Of a stretch of 64,000 nt of DNA, positions 15,310-24,072 are shown piece after piece. Every line of letters begins with the position of its first letter. Position 1 is the first letter of the stretch. The DNA is from Sphingobacterium sp. SGG-5. GTDB lineage: Bacteria > Bacteroidota > Bacteroidia > Sphingobacteriales > Sphingobacteriaceae. A model generated the notes under the pieces. It saw nothing but the letters and a program-made list of their open reading frames with translations, was not told the DNA's origin and did not search any database. A program made the translations under genes and the position numbers. The stretch spans positions 1 to 64,000 of the forward strand of contig NZ_JAAKGO010000012.1 in NCBI RefSeq assembly GCF_011043525.1. Direction: 5' to 3'.

Positions 15310-17541
15310 TTATTTCAACCTGCCCTTAAGTTCGTCTGCTCCGGTATTCCTACCTTCCTTATGCTCAAAAAGTTGTCCTAATCTGTAGGCAAATGATAAA
15401 AGAACATATCTATTGTCCGGATTTTTACGTGAGGAAACCAAGGCTTGATTATAACGGCTCACATATCGATACCCACTACTTTGGGTAATGTCATTGAAAA
15501 CCAACTTAACTGTACCTCTATCCGAGAACACATTTTTCTGCACACCCGTGTTAAGCTGAAATCGTGACTTATACTCCAATATACCGGATACTCCCCCACT
15601 ATACCAAAAACCATTGAGCTCCGCCTTCCATCCCTTTCCCAGGTCGTAAGTTTGCTGACTGTTAATGGACAGCGTATTCCCGCTCCGCTGATCATCGGCA
15701 GTTAGATCATAGGCATTACGATATAGATTAAACACATTTGTAGCATTCCATCGTGACGAAAATTTGGTATTAGCGGTAATACTTAAGCCTAAATTGGAAG
15801 AACTACCTATATTCTGAGGTCGCGTATACGTGACGTTACCCGTTTCGATATGGAGGATATCATTGACTACATCTTGTGCGCTGCTATACGAGAGCACGGT
15901 ATAAAGACTATTGCCGATATGATAACCTATATCAAAGTAATGCATCATGGAGGGTGATAAACCCGGATTGCCTTCATAATAGGAATAAGGATCCTGATAA
16001 ACACGGAATGGATTCATATCCCAGAAAGAAGGTCGTTGTATCCGTCTACTATAGCTAAACTGCATTTTGTCCTGATCAAAAGATTTCAGTATGAATCCGC
16101 TAGGAAACAAGCGAAAATAACTATTGCGTGAAGAGGTCCCTAATGTAAATTGATTACCGAGGGTAGACGTATATTCTCCTCGTATACCGAATTGGAACTG
16201 CCAGCTGCCATAACTTTTGTTGATGTTAGCGTAAGCAGCTTGAATCTGCTCACTGTATTTGAAGTGATTGCTGGTTGTCAGGTCGGCAACATATTGACCA
16301 TATTGCAAGGTATCATACTTTAGATCGTTTTCCATAATGACTTTACTTATCTTCCAGCCACCTTCAATCTTGTAGGTAGACAATGGCAGGATGTAGTCCA
16401 CCTTCGCGACATATATATCATTGTGAGAGGGTATATCTCCTCGCCGGCCTGATTGCCTTGTCAATGTATTATAGCCACCATCTTGATAAGTTGAGGACAA
16501 TACTTGATCCATTTTGTCAAAATGCATTACATAGTCCAGATCTGCCGTCAGCTGATGCCCGCTATCATTGAGCAGGTGGGTATAATGAACATTATATAAC
16601 ATATCTTCCCATCGCTGCTTACCTGCTGTACTCGTATTTGTGCGAAGAGTGAGGCTCTCCCCCTCTTGCTCAAAGAGATCGTTGACAGAGGGTTCATCCG
16701 TTGGATATCTTCCCAATCCTCCGTGGATGAGCAGACCTATACTATTTTTCGAATCTATGGTGTAATCTATACCTCCTCTAAAATTATTCGACCGCAGCTT
16801 AGCGTTGATCTCATTATACTGGTCAACGAAATTGGTAGGTTGACCCATTGGATCATAAAATATTTTCTCTATCATCGCCTTGTTGGCAAGATTGTTATAG
16901 TATTGGTTATAATTCGTAAATATCGACAGCCGATTTGTCCGGTAGTTGAAAGATAACGAACCGCCCATACGCAAGCCTCTACCATACCCTGTCTGTAACG
17001 ACAGACCAGCATTGTAACCTGCTTTAATATTTTTCTTTAACACAATATTAATCATGCCTCCACTCCCCGCCGCATCCTCTTTAGCTGAAGGATTGGTGAT
17101 AATTTCGAGCTTGGCGATGTCAGAAGACGAAGTGGAACGTAGGAGATTAACAAGTTGATCCCCTGATAAATACTGTTTTTTTCCATTAATCATAATCGAG
17201 GTGCCCGTTCTACCTTTAATGCTGATCTCGCCCGAACTTTGAATGCTCACACCAGGAGATTTTTCCAACAACTCCAAAGCGGTATTGCCCTCGCCTAATA
17301 TTGTCCCTTCCACCTGTATGCTCATTCGATCCACGTGTTGACTGATGACAGCGGGGCGATTCAGAATATAGACTTCTTCGATATATTGTCTTTCGCCATG
17401 TAACGAATCGGCTGGAGTCTGTACAAGTAGATCATCCGAGGTATCGACAATTTTTCGTTCTGTCGTCTGCGCATACAGGAAAGAGATAGGCAGTAGCGTT
17501 CCAAGCATTATATATAATGCCACGTGGTATGGGAAGTTCAT
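15310..17541 (-). CDS. Outer-membrane beta-barrel protein, TonB-receptor-like (OMP_b-brl_3 type)
   Basis: A 743-residue protein with a signal peptide ending near FLYAQ. A compact plug-like domain (about 50-165) has EKSPGVSIQSSGEISIKG and the glycine-rich AAGSGGMINIVLKK. A large beta-barrel follows and matches the outer-membrane barrel family usually listed as OMP_b-brl_3. There is no N-terminal carboxypeptidase-regulatory domain. It is the last gene of the minus-strand operon, 15 nt after the PepSY gene, and its stop lies 7 nt from the convergent DUF4374 gene. The cargo is unknown; the operon context suggests a metallophore or metal complex. Confidence 0.75.
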   Translation of the reverse strand: MNFPYHVALYIMLGTLLPISFLYAQTTERKIVDTSDDLLVQTPADSLHGERQYIEEVYILNRPAVISQHVDRMSIQVEGTILGEGNTALELLEKSPGVSIQSSGEISIKGRTGTSIMINGKKQYLSGDQLVNLLRSTSSSDIAKLEIITNPSAKEDAAGSGGMINIVLKKNIKAGYNAGLSLQTGYGRGLRMGGSLSFNYRTNRLSIFTNYNQYYNNLANKAMIEKIFYDPMGQPTNFVDQYNEINAKLRSNNFRGGIDYTIDSKNSIGLLIHGGLGRYPTDEPSVNDLFEQEGESLTLRTNTSTAGKQRWEDMLYNVHYTHLLNDSGHQLTADLDYVMHFDKMDQVLSSTYQDGGYNTLTRQSGRRGDIPSHNDIYVAKVDYILPLSTYKIEGGWKISKVIMENDLKYDTLQYGQYVADLTTSNHFKYSEQIQAAYANINKSYGSWQFQFGIRGEYTSTLGNQFTLGTSSRNSYFRLFPSGFILKSFDQDKMQFSYSRRIQRPSFWDMNPFRVYQDPYSYYEGNPGLSPSMMHYFDIGYHIGNSLYTVLSYSSAQDVVNDILHIETGNVTYTRPQNIGSSSNLGLSITANTKFSSRWNATNVFNLYRNAYDLTADDQRSGNTLSINSQQTYDLGKGWKAELNGFWYSGGVSGILEYKSRFQLNTGVQKNVFSDRGTVKLVFNDITQSSGYRYVSRYNQALVSSRKNPDNRYVLLSFAYRLGQLFEHKEGRNTGADELKGRLK

Positions 17542-17556
17542 AATAACTCTGTTGTG

Positions 17557-18696
17557 CTAAGCTTGCTTTGTTTTCTTACGTTTGCCCCACCAGACATAAA
17601 AACCGGTAACGGGAAGTGAAGCACAGATTAAGCTGGCAATGAAGTAAAAAATCTTGGTAGAAGTACCACCGATAAACCCGGTATGAAGGCCATAGGTAGC
17701 TCGGGAAATCCACTCAGCGGGCACTGCATCACGCATTCGCTTTTGGGATGACGACGTCAAGTCCAAGGTGTTGCGATCAAAATATAGATAGCGCCAAGTA
17801 CCGCCTTCCATATCAGTGCATACATAGATCTCTTGATCATCATCTTTGGGATAATGTATACTAAGCGCAAGAGGATTACGTTCAGCGATTTCACGCGTAA
17901 CATGATACCAGATCGCATCCATTTTATCATCCAGCACCGTCGGAAGCTGATGATTCCATTGTTGCATGACATCGTGTACCGAATTTTTCGCTATACCTCC
18001 GGACAGGTATACAACGCTCTGCCGAACGACTAAAAAGCCCATAATCAATCCGGTGAATGCCATAAGCAATGCCAATAATAGCGAATAGAAGCCCAAGACA
18101 TTATGTAGGTCATAGTTAATACGCTTCCATTTGGCTTTCCAATTAATCGCAAATGCTTGTTTGGTATGCCTTTTATTCCATTTTTTTGGCCACCATAGCA
18201 CGAGGCCTGTAATTAGTAAGAAGGTAAATATCACTGTGGACCACGAAACGACCTGATGGCCGATATCATGTGGTAACCACAGGGAGACATGGCCCTCTTC
18301 GATAAAATGAAACAGGTTTTCATGATCGACCATTGCCAATACCTGACCGTTATAGGGATTGACAAAAATTAATGAGTCAGAGTTTTCAGGCGTTATTTTA
18401 ACCGGTGCATCGTCACCATAATACCAGAATTTCCGAAACTCGACATGTGGTAATTGGTGTTGCACACGTTGTCGTATTTGTGATGGGGGGAGCAAATGCT
18501 CCGCCCCAAGATTTTCAATACGCCACCATGGTCGTGACCATTCGGTGATTTCTTGTTCAAAGACCAGCAAGCAGCCGGTAAGACTGATCAATAAGATCGG
18601 AATACCTGTGGCAATCCCTACCCATAAATGGAACCAATCATTGATTCTTTTGATGATAGATTCTTTCGCCCGCTCGGACTTTTTTTGCTGTTTCAC
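17557..18696 (-). CDS. PepSY-associated TM protein, XusC-like (inner-membrane reductase candidate)
   Basis: A 379-residue inner-membrane protein with four membrane spans (about 30-50, 150-170, 200-225 and 345-368). The periplasmic loops carry PepSY-like segments. Conserved histidines beside or within the spans (WFHLWVG, HVSLWLPHDIGHQVV, YDLHNVLGFY, YGLHTGF) fit heme ligands of the PepSY_TM family, thought to act as reductases for imported iron complexes. In Bacteroides the third gene of xusABC encodes this type of protein. It follows the DUF4374 gene by 19 nt. The electron donor and substrate are not deducible. Confidence 0.78.
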   Translation of the reverse strand: MKQQKKSERAKESIIKRINDWFHLWVGIATGIPILLISLTGCLLVFEQEITEWSRPWWRIENLGAEHLLPPSQIRQRVQHQLPHVEFRKFWYYGDDAPVKITPENSDSLIFVNPYNGQVLAMVDHENLFHFIEEGHVSLWLPHDIGHQVVSWSTVIFTFLLITGLVLWWPKKWNKRHTKQAFAINWKAKWKRINYDLHNVLGFYSLLLALLMAFTGLIMGFLVVRQSVVYLSGGIAKNSVHDVMQQWNHQLPTVLDDKMDAIWYHVTREIAERNPLALSIHYPKDDDQEIYVCTDMEGGTWRYLYFDRNTLDLTSSSQKRMRDAVPAEWISRATYGLHTGFIGGTSTKIFYFIASLICASLPVTGFYVWWGKRKKTKQA

Positions 18697-18715
18697 CGTT
18701 TTAGTCGAGTATTTT

Positions 18716-19921
18716 TTAATTTAACCTATCGATTCGAGAGAAAGAAACGTAGCCGCCGGCAAGTTCCATTCCTTTGGTTACTTTATCCGTGGCGGAATCA
18801 TAGATATAGATATAATCTTTGTCTCCTGCAGTTTTGACAGCAATATAAGCTTTTCCATTCTCCACGAGAACATTTCGTTCACCTCCGAAGTTCACAGGTA
18901 TCTCATCCAGCTTTCGGTATTCCTTACCTGTAGCCAGATCAATGATTGAATAGCCAAACTCGTTATTTAGATTTCCTTGTTCTTCTTGATACTTCAGAAT
19001 TGCCCTGCCGTTACCCAGATCCATAAATAGACCTGCTGCCGCCTCATGTCCAGTCTCTTCCAACACATCGAGATAATAGCTATCATCCAATTCGTCCTCT
19101 CCTTTCTTGATACGAAGAATGTTCTTGGGACTTCTCTCCCCAACACCGGTCCAATTTATATTCCAGCTTGTCAAAAAATACATGTCACCATTTTTATCAA
19201 CAAATGATGTGGCAAAATAACCTGAAGTATTGCCTACACCCGCCACTCTATCATCTGTCGATGTCGCGGTCACATTAAAACCGGGATAGCTGACAGCCAT
19301 CGTATACAATCGAGGAAACACGACAAATTCGGTCGTATTGTGCAGACAGACCGAAAAATATAATTTGCCATCTTTATACTGTATATCTCCTCCGACCTGA
19401 TAAGCTTCGAAATCATCTTCGAAAGCTGGCAACCCTGTGACGGAACCATTGGTAAAGGTCATCGCATTGGTGTTGATTATGGAATAATTGACCCCGGTAC
19501 TCGTTGCATTAAGGCCGATTATGACAAGGGTATGGTCATCGATCCATGTATGTCCGGTCAAGGATTTGAGGTTTGTCATAGGAACTTGCTTGATCGTATT
19601 TACCGCTCCATTTTCTACCTGATATTTGCCAAACTTGCCTTCCGCGGAGTTATAAAAATAGTAATATCCGTCTTTTACAATAACGGAGTTATTTAATGTC
19701 GTGGTGACATCGATACCCGAACCTTCCAGTTTCGCACTGCCCTTCGTCAAATCATCGGCAGACATGATATAATAGTTCGTATTCGGCCAGCTACCTACCT
19801 GTGTCCAGATCGCATACTTTATCTTGCCGTTGTTCGTATCATTGGGATCATCTTTGTCACAAGCGGTGAAACTTATTGCAGCAATAAGAGCTACACCTAA
19901 AAATTTGGTAAAGTTATTCAT
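18716..19921 (-). CDS. DUF4374 surface lipoprotein, XusB-like siderophore-binding protein
   Basis: A 401-residue lipoprotein (MNNFTKFLGVALIAAISFTAC). Repeated strand patterns (DGYYYFYNSAEGKFGKY, DGKLYFSVCLHNTT, NGDMYFLTSWNINW, NGKAYIAVKTAGDKDY) suggest a beta-propeller, consistent with DUF4374. The family includes XusB, which presents xenosiderophores to the XusA receptor. The gene lies 11 nt downstream of the TonB receptor and 19 nt upstream of the PepSY gene, reproducing the xusA-xusB-xusC order. Its operon position makes a ferric-siderophore ligand the leading hypothesis; ligand identity is inference. Confidence 0.78.
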   Translation of the reverse strand: MNNFTKFLGVALIAAISFTACDKDDPNDTNNGKIKYAIWTQVGSWPNTNYYIMSADDLTKGSAKLEGSGIDVTTTLNNSVIVKDGYYYFYNSAEGKFGKYQVENGAVNTIKQVPMTNLKSLTGHTWIDDHTLVIIGLNATSTGVNYSIINTNAMTFTNGSVTGLPAFEDDFEAYQVGGDIQYKDGKLYFSVCLHNTTEFVVFPRLYTMAVSYPGFNVTATSTDDRVAGVGNTSGYFATSFVDKNGDMYFLTSWNINWTGVGERSPKNILRIKKGEDELDDSYYLDVLEETGHEAAAGLFMDLGNGRAILKYQEEQGNLNNEFGYSIIDLATGKEYRKLDEIPVNFGGERNVLVENGKAYIAVKTAGDKDYIYIYDSATDKVTKGMELAGGYVSFSRIDRLN

Positions 19922-19932
19922 GTTATATGTGT

Positions 19933-22290
19933 TTATTGATTTATAAAATATCTAAGCTTGAGGTAAAATGCGCGTCCTGCTTTCTGCAGATAAAAATTGT
20001 CATACACCAACTCATCGGTCAGGTTTCTGCATTCTAACGAAACATTGTACCGATTGTCATGCATAGCATAAGACAATACGGCATTATGCACAAGTTGTTT
20101 GGGTATAGTGACTAACGACGCTGTCGTGGCAAAGCCGCGCCACGAGCGGTAATAATAGTGTGTATAGTGCGTACCCCAAGTAAACTGCAATTCGGAATCG
20201 GGGGCAAATACATTAGCTCTGCTAAAGCCTATATCCATATTTCCAAAAAACCAAGGTTGATTAGGTATACGGTTCTTATAGGTCGCCGACAACCCTTTTT
20301 CGACCTGGTTTTCAATATATTTCGTATTATCGAGTGCATGTTGGTAGGTCATGTTGAGTATGGCATGAAACCAGTCGTAGCTATACCGGACTTCGGACTC
20401 CACACCTCGTACCGACACATTGGCTAAATTCTGGTACTGTAACATATTATTGTCGTATTGGTTGGCATAGATAAAGCCATTGGCGAGACGGAAATAGCCC
20501 ATCGCCTCCATAAAAAAGTCGTGTTTGTTCGTTTTCTTCCCAAAGAAGACACCTATATTGGCATTATCGCTGGATTCGGGCTCTAAATCGAGGTTATTCA
20601 TGATCTGAAAACCATCACCAAATACTTCATTGACATCTTGTAATCTGTAGGTATGCTCGTATGAGGCTTTGATTCCTAAATGTGGACGAAATTTATACAC
20701 CGACGCTAGTCCATAGCCAAAATAATTTTTAAAACCATGCGTCGCAACTAAATCCTTAATAACATTATCATACTGTTTTTTATCCATAGCAAGGCCGTAA
20801 TATTTAGCCATAAGGGTATTTGTCCACTTCCTCGCTATCACCTGTTGATAGCCCAAGCCACCGATATGTTTACCTAATCGCCCTGGCATATCATCTTCGT
20901 CCATAGTCAGCTCATTGTAGGTATTATTAGTCACTTGGTCAAAAGTATAATTCAAGCTAAGCTCATGGTTAGGCACGACGTGATAGTTGATATTCGTCCT
21001 GTTATAGTATCGAGGTCTCGTGACATTGGTAACCCGATAACTACCGGTTTCTGGATTACCGTCTATATAGCTGCCATCCCAATAATATTTTCGCTTTACC
21101 GTATCGGCTAACCTATACATATCTTTTGCATAAGTTCCATATAAACTTACGTCCAGTTTATCGTTGAGCAACCCGTCTTTTTTATAGCGTAAACTCAAAT
21201 TATTGCCATATCCATCTTTAGTGACAGCACCGTAAACAATCGACTGTCGGACACCTGTCTGCACTTCTTTATCATAGTCTGTATGTCCCAAGCCGATAAA
21301 TAGGGCATCTGCCCAATTCTTATTAACGATACCTACCTCTACCTGTCCCATCAGCGAGCGATAGCGATCGTGAAACCTCCTTAAATCTTTCACTACAAAT
21401 TCTTGTCCCTCTACAATTTCTACATTGCGCATGAGATAGTTGTTTTTTGAATAGTTGAAAAACCCACTACCTTTTAGTACGATTCCACGGGGTGAAACGT
21501 ACTGTGCATTTATAGACGATCGATGTGTCTGAAAAGAGCCCATACTATGACTGATGTCCAGGTAATTGCTCAATAACTTATTCGATACGATATTAACGGC
21601 ACCGCCTAATGCGTCCGTACCCAACTGTATGGGTGCGACACCTTTATATACTTCGATTCGATCTGCAAGATTGATAGGAATGTTGTTGAGCGCCATTGCT
21701 GACCCCATAACATCTAAGGGAATACCGTCTAAGAAAAATTTGACGGCGTTACCAGCGAGACCATTGACGGAAAATTCAAAATCTGAACCCACTCCACCTT
21801 GTTCCCTGACCTTGACACCCGTAGAGCGGTTGAGAATCTGGTTTAGGTCTGTTGAGGTATTGGCCAGCTTTTTGGCGTCTATTGCATTCAGTGCAAACTC
21901 GCCTTCTTTCAGTTTACGACTTTCGGTAGCGCCTTCAACATGTATAGTTTCTATGTTCTTACTTGATGGGTGAAGTTCTATCGTTTTTCCATAGAATCCT
22001 ACCTGCCATGTTATTTCCACAGTGCGGTAGCCCAGATTGGAAACAACCAAGATGTAAGCAGTGTGTCGGTTAGTTACCGGGATTTCAAAAGCACCTTGCT
22101 CATTCGCTTTAACACGAATGGTTGTCCCCTTAATTTTTACGGTCGAACCGACGAGTGCCTCACCGTTCTGGTCAACAACTCGCCCATTTAAGGTATAACG
22201 GTCCTGGGCAGAAGTATAAGATGAAAAGAAAAAGACGATTAAACAAGTTAAAATAAATTTAAATAAGCAATTCGCGTTTGAACTGTGCAT
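19933..22290 (-). CDS. TonB-dependent receptor, XusA-like
   Basis: A 785-residue receptor with a signal peptide ending at about residue 28 (SSYTSA). A CarboxypepD_reg-like domain (from YTLNGRVVDQNGEALVGSTV) is followed by a plug with LNQILNRSTGVKVREQGGVG and DRIEVYKGVAPIQLGTDALG. The barrel ends in a C-terminal aromatic pattern (FYLKLRYFINQ). This is the siderophore/cobalamin class of TonB receptor, not SusC. It is the first gene of the four-gene operon with the DUF4374, PepSY and OM barrel genes. Upstream (22310-22350), a GTTGC/GCAAC inverted repeat flanks two CGGA repeats and may be a control site. No STN domain is present. Confidence 0.82.
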   Translation of the reverse strand: MHSSNANCLFKFILTCLIVFFFSSYTSAQDRYTLNGRVVDQNGEALVGSTVKIKGTTIRVKANEQGAFEIPVTNRHTAYILVVSNLGYRTVEITWQVGFYGKTIELHPSSKNIETIHVEGATESRKLKEGEFALNAIDAKKLANTSTDLNQILNRSTGVKVREQGGVGSDFEFSVNGLAGNAVKFFLDGIPLDVMGSAMALNNIPINLADRIEVYKGVAPIQLGTDALGGAVNIVSNKLLSNYLDISHSMGSFQTHRSSINAQYVSPRGIVLKGSGFFNYSKNNYLMRNVEIVEGQEFVVKDLRRFHDRYRSLMGQVEVGIVNKNWADALFIGLGHTDYDKEVQTGVRQSIVYGAVTKDGYGNNLSLRYKKDGLLNDKLDVSLYGTYAKDMYRLADTVKRKYYWDGSYIDGNPETGSYRVTNVTRPRYYNRTNINYHVVPNHELSLNYTFDQVTNNTYNELTMDEDDMPGRLGKHIGGLGYQQVIARKWTNTLMAKYYGLAMDKKQYDNVIKDLVATHGFKNYFGYGLASVYKFRPHLGIKASYEHTYRLQDVNEVFGDGFQIMNNLDLEPESSDNANIGVFFGKKTNKHDFFMEAMGYFRLANGFIYANQYDNNMLQYQNLANVSVRGVESEVRYSYDWFHAILNMTYQHALDNTKYIENQVEKGLSATYKNRIPNQPWFFGNMDIGFSRANVFAPDSELQFTWGTHYTHYYYRSWRGFATTASLVTIPKQLVHNAVLSYAMHDNRYNVSLECRNLTDELVYDNFYLQKAGRAFYLKLRYFINQ

Positions 22291-22403
22291 GATAATAAAG
22301 TAAATTCATCATCATAGTTGCATAACTCCGTTCGTTCCGCAACGCATTTTTACTTTTTTTAGAATTATTTTAAATAAAAAGAAGATAGGCGACCCTATTG
22401 CTC

Positions 22404-23624
22404 TTAGGATGACGCTCTTTTGGGTCGGAAAGGTTTTTTCTTCCGGAAAGGCTTTTTCCTTTTTCCGTCGCTTTGCCGGGGGTTATAAGCCGGACCAGCC
22501 GTAAATCCCTCCGGCAATGGTAGCTTCGGAATTTCATACTCTATAAGTTTTTCGATCCGTGCAAAACGATTTTGATCACGCTCATTAATAAATGTAATCG
22601 CTGTACCTGTCGATTCCGCTCTGGCCGTACGACCTACACGGTGAACATAATCCTCGGGATCCGGTGGCACGTCATAGTTAACAACCAAGCTTATGCCCAC
22701 GATATCGATCCCTCTTGATATGACATCCGTACCGATCAATACATTCAGGTTCCGTGCACGGAATTTATTCATAATCGCTTCGCGCTGCGATTGGTCCAGG
22801 TCGGAGTGAAAGCCTTCAACAGCTAATCCTTTTTTCCCCAACTCACGAGCTAAGGTCTTGACGATATCCTTTTTGGATGCAAAAACGATGACGCTGGAAT
22901 AGCGCGGATCCTGCAACAGTTCTTTGATCAGTGCATTTTTCTGATCGTCATACACCATATACGCCCGCTGATCGATTCCTTCGGAAGGTTTAGAAATAGC
23001 GATATTGATTTCTGTAGGTGTATGGAGTATTTTTTTCGCCAATGTCCGGATCTTTGGCGGCATAGTGGCCGAAAAGAGCAAACTTTGTCTTTTTTCGGGC
23101 AAATAACTGATAATCCGGAGAATATCATCATAAAAACCCATATCCAGCATCGTGTCAGCCTCGTCCAACACCAAATGTTGGAGATGACTGAAATCAAATT
23201 TGCCGGATGACATATGACTCAGCAAGCGTCCCGGAGTTGCGACAATAATATTAACTCCCTCCCGGATAGCACGTTTCTGTTGCTCATACCCCATCCCATC
23301 ACCGCCGCCATATACTGCGATCGACGTCGCTCCCGTAAAATAAGCTAATCCCATGATCTGCTGATCGATCTGCAGAGCCAGCTCACGCGTCGGAACAAGA
23401 ATAAGCGTATTCACACGCTCTTGGGGGTTATCTGCTATTTTATGTAAAATTGGCAGTAGGTATGCTGCTGTTTTACCCGTCCCGGTCTGGGCACAGGCAA
23501 TTAAATCACTCTTCTGTAATATGACAGGTATGGTCTGCTCCTGAATAGGTGTGGCTTCTGTGAAACCCATACTGTCAAGCCCTTCTGATAAGGCCGGGCC
23601 GAAGCCAAATTCATCAAACTTCAA
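22404..23624 (-). CDS. DEAD-box ATP-dependent RNA helicase
   Basis: All helicase motifs are visible: Q motif TPIQEQ, motif I AQTGTGKT, Ia PTRELA, TPGR, II DEAD, III SAT, then GTDVISRGIDI and VI HRVGRTARA. The C-terminal tail is Lys/Arg-rich (KKPFRKKKPFRPKRASS) and probably binds RNA. The best start is TTG at 23624 (406 residues), giving KFDEFGFGPALSEGL, which matches the usual N-terminus of Bacteroidota RhlE-like helicases. The frame is open to a TTG at 23663, but that overlaps a likely -7 box (TAACTTTA, 23659-23652). The probable role is ribosome assembly or RNA turnover. Confidence 0.92.
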   Translation of the reverse strand: MKFDEFGFGPALSEGLDSMGFTEATPIQEQTIPVILQKSDLIACAQTGTGKTAAYLLPILHKIADNPQERVNTLILVPTRELALQIDQQIMGLAYFTGATSIAVYGGGDGMGYEQQKRAIREGVNIIVATPGRLLSHMSSGKFDFSHLQHLVLDEADTMLDMGFYDDILRIISYLPEKRQSLLFSATMPPKIRTLAKKILHTPTEINIAISKPSEGIDQRAYMVYDDQKNALIKELLQDPRYSSVIVFASKKDIVKTLARELGKKGLAVEGFHSDLDQSQREAIMNKFRARNLNVLIGTDVISRGIDIVGISLVVNYDVPPDPEDYVHRVGRTARAESTGTAITFINERDQNRFARIEKLIEYEIPKLPLPEGFTAGPAYNPRQSDGKRKKPFRKKKPFRPKRASS

Positions 23625-23698
23625 TCTATTTTTTGTTTTTATAAACTGTAATAAAGTTAGCAAATTTAATCTTATATCCGAAGAAACGGCAGTATATC

Positions 23699-23829
23699 GT
23701 TAAAATTCGTTAAAAAGCCACACACTATATTAAAATATGACCAAAAATCACGATTTTCGACTATTCATAATTTTAGGTTAATAATTGGTTAGTAAAGACG
23801 CCTGAAGCTCCCCGCTTCAGGTGTTTTTT
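23699..23829 (+). ncRNA. Repeated intergenic element B: putative small RNA ending in a UCCCC-loop hairpin
   Basis: This is the second copy of the element at 12173-12306. The direct repeat is GTTAAAATTCGTTAAAA (23699-23715), and the block TTTAGGTTAATAATTGGTTA lies at 23772-23791. The stem is 23798-23808 with 23814-23824 around the same TCCCC loop, followed by T6. The distance from the direct repeat to the TTAGG block is 74 nt here and 73 nt in copy A. It runs divergently from the DEAD-box gene. A shared 9-mer TAGCGTTAT also follows both copies (12333 and 23876). Confidence 0.5.
23798..23829 (+). terminator. Intrinsic terminator of element B
   Basis: An 11-bp stem with one G-U pair (23798-23808 with 23814-23824), loop TCCCC and T6. 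No protein gene precedes it on the plus strand, so it likely ends a small RNA. Confidence 0.72.
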
Positions 23830-24045
23830 ATAATGGACAAAAATTTTTATTCCAAATACAATATCTGAAGAAACGTAGCGTTATTATACTAAAGAGGCCA
23901 AAAAAAAATGAAAAACTGTTAGCTTGGTTTTATCATTCACAATAAAGCTTCTTTTAGGATATCCGTAAAGAATAGGCAAAGGGTCTATTCGAAAAAAGAA
24001 ACATCGAAACGAAAAAAAAGGAAATCCAAGTAAAAGAGGCAAGAA
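23830..24045. other. Intergenic stretch with no recognisable gene
   Basis: The stretch is AT-rich and holds the 9-mer TAGCGTTAT (23876-23884) shared with the region after element A. A five-codon frame ATG AAA AAC TGT TAG starts near 23908. I see no credible open frame, no tRNA and no obvious promoter. It could contain the degenerate remains of a copy of the small gene that follows element A, but the similarity is too weak to claim. Confidence 0.4.
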
Positions 24046-24072
24046 AGGGTTTAGAGATCATCTAAACCCTTT
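24046..24072 (-). terminator. Probable terminator overlapping the miaA stop codon
   Basis: On the minus strand AAGGGTTTAGA pairs with TCTAAACCCTT around a five-base loop, an 11-bp stem that includes the miaA TAG stop. The following T-run is interrupted (TTTCTTGCC), so termination efficiency is uncertain. Confidence 0.5.
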
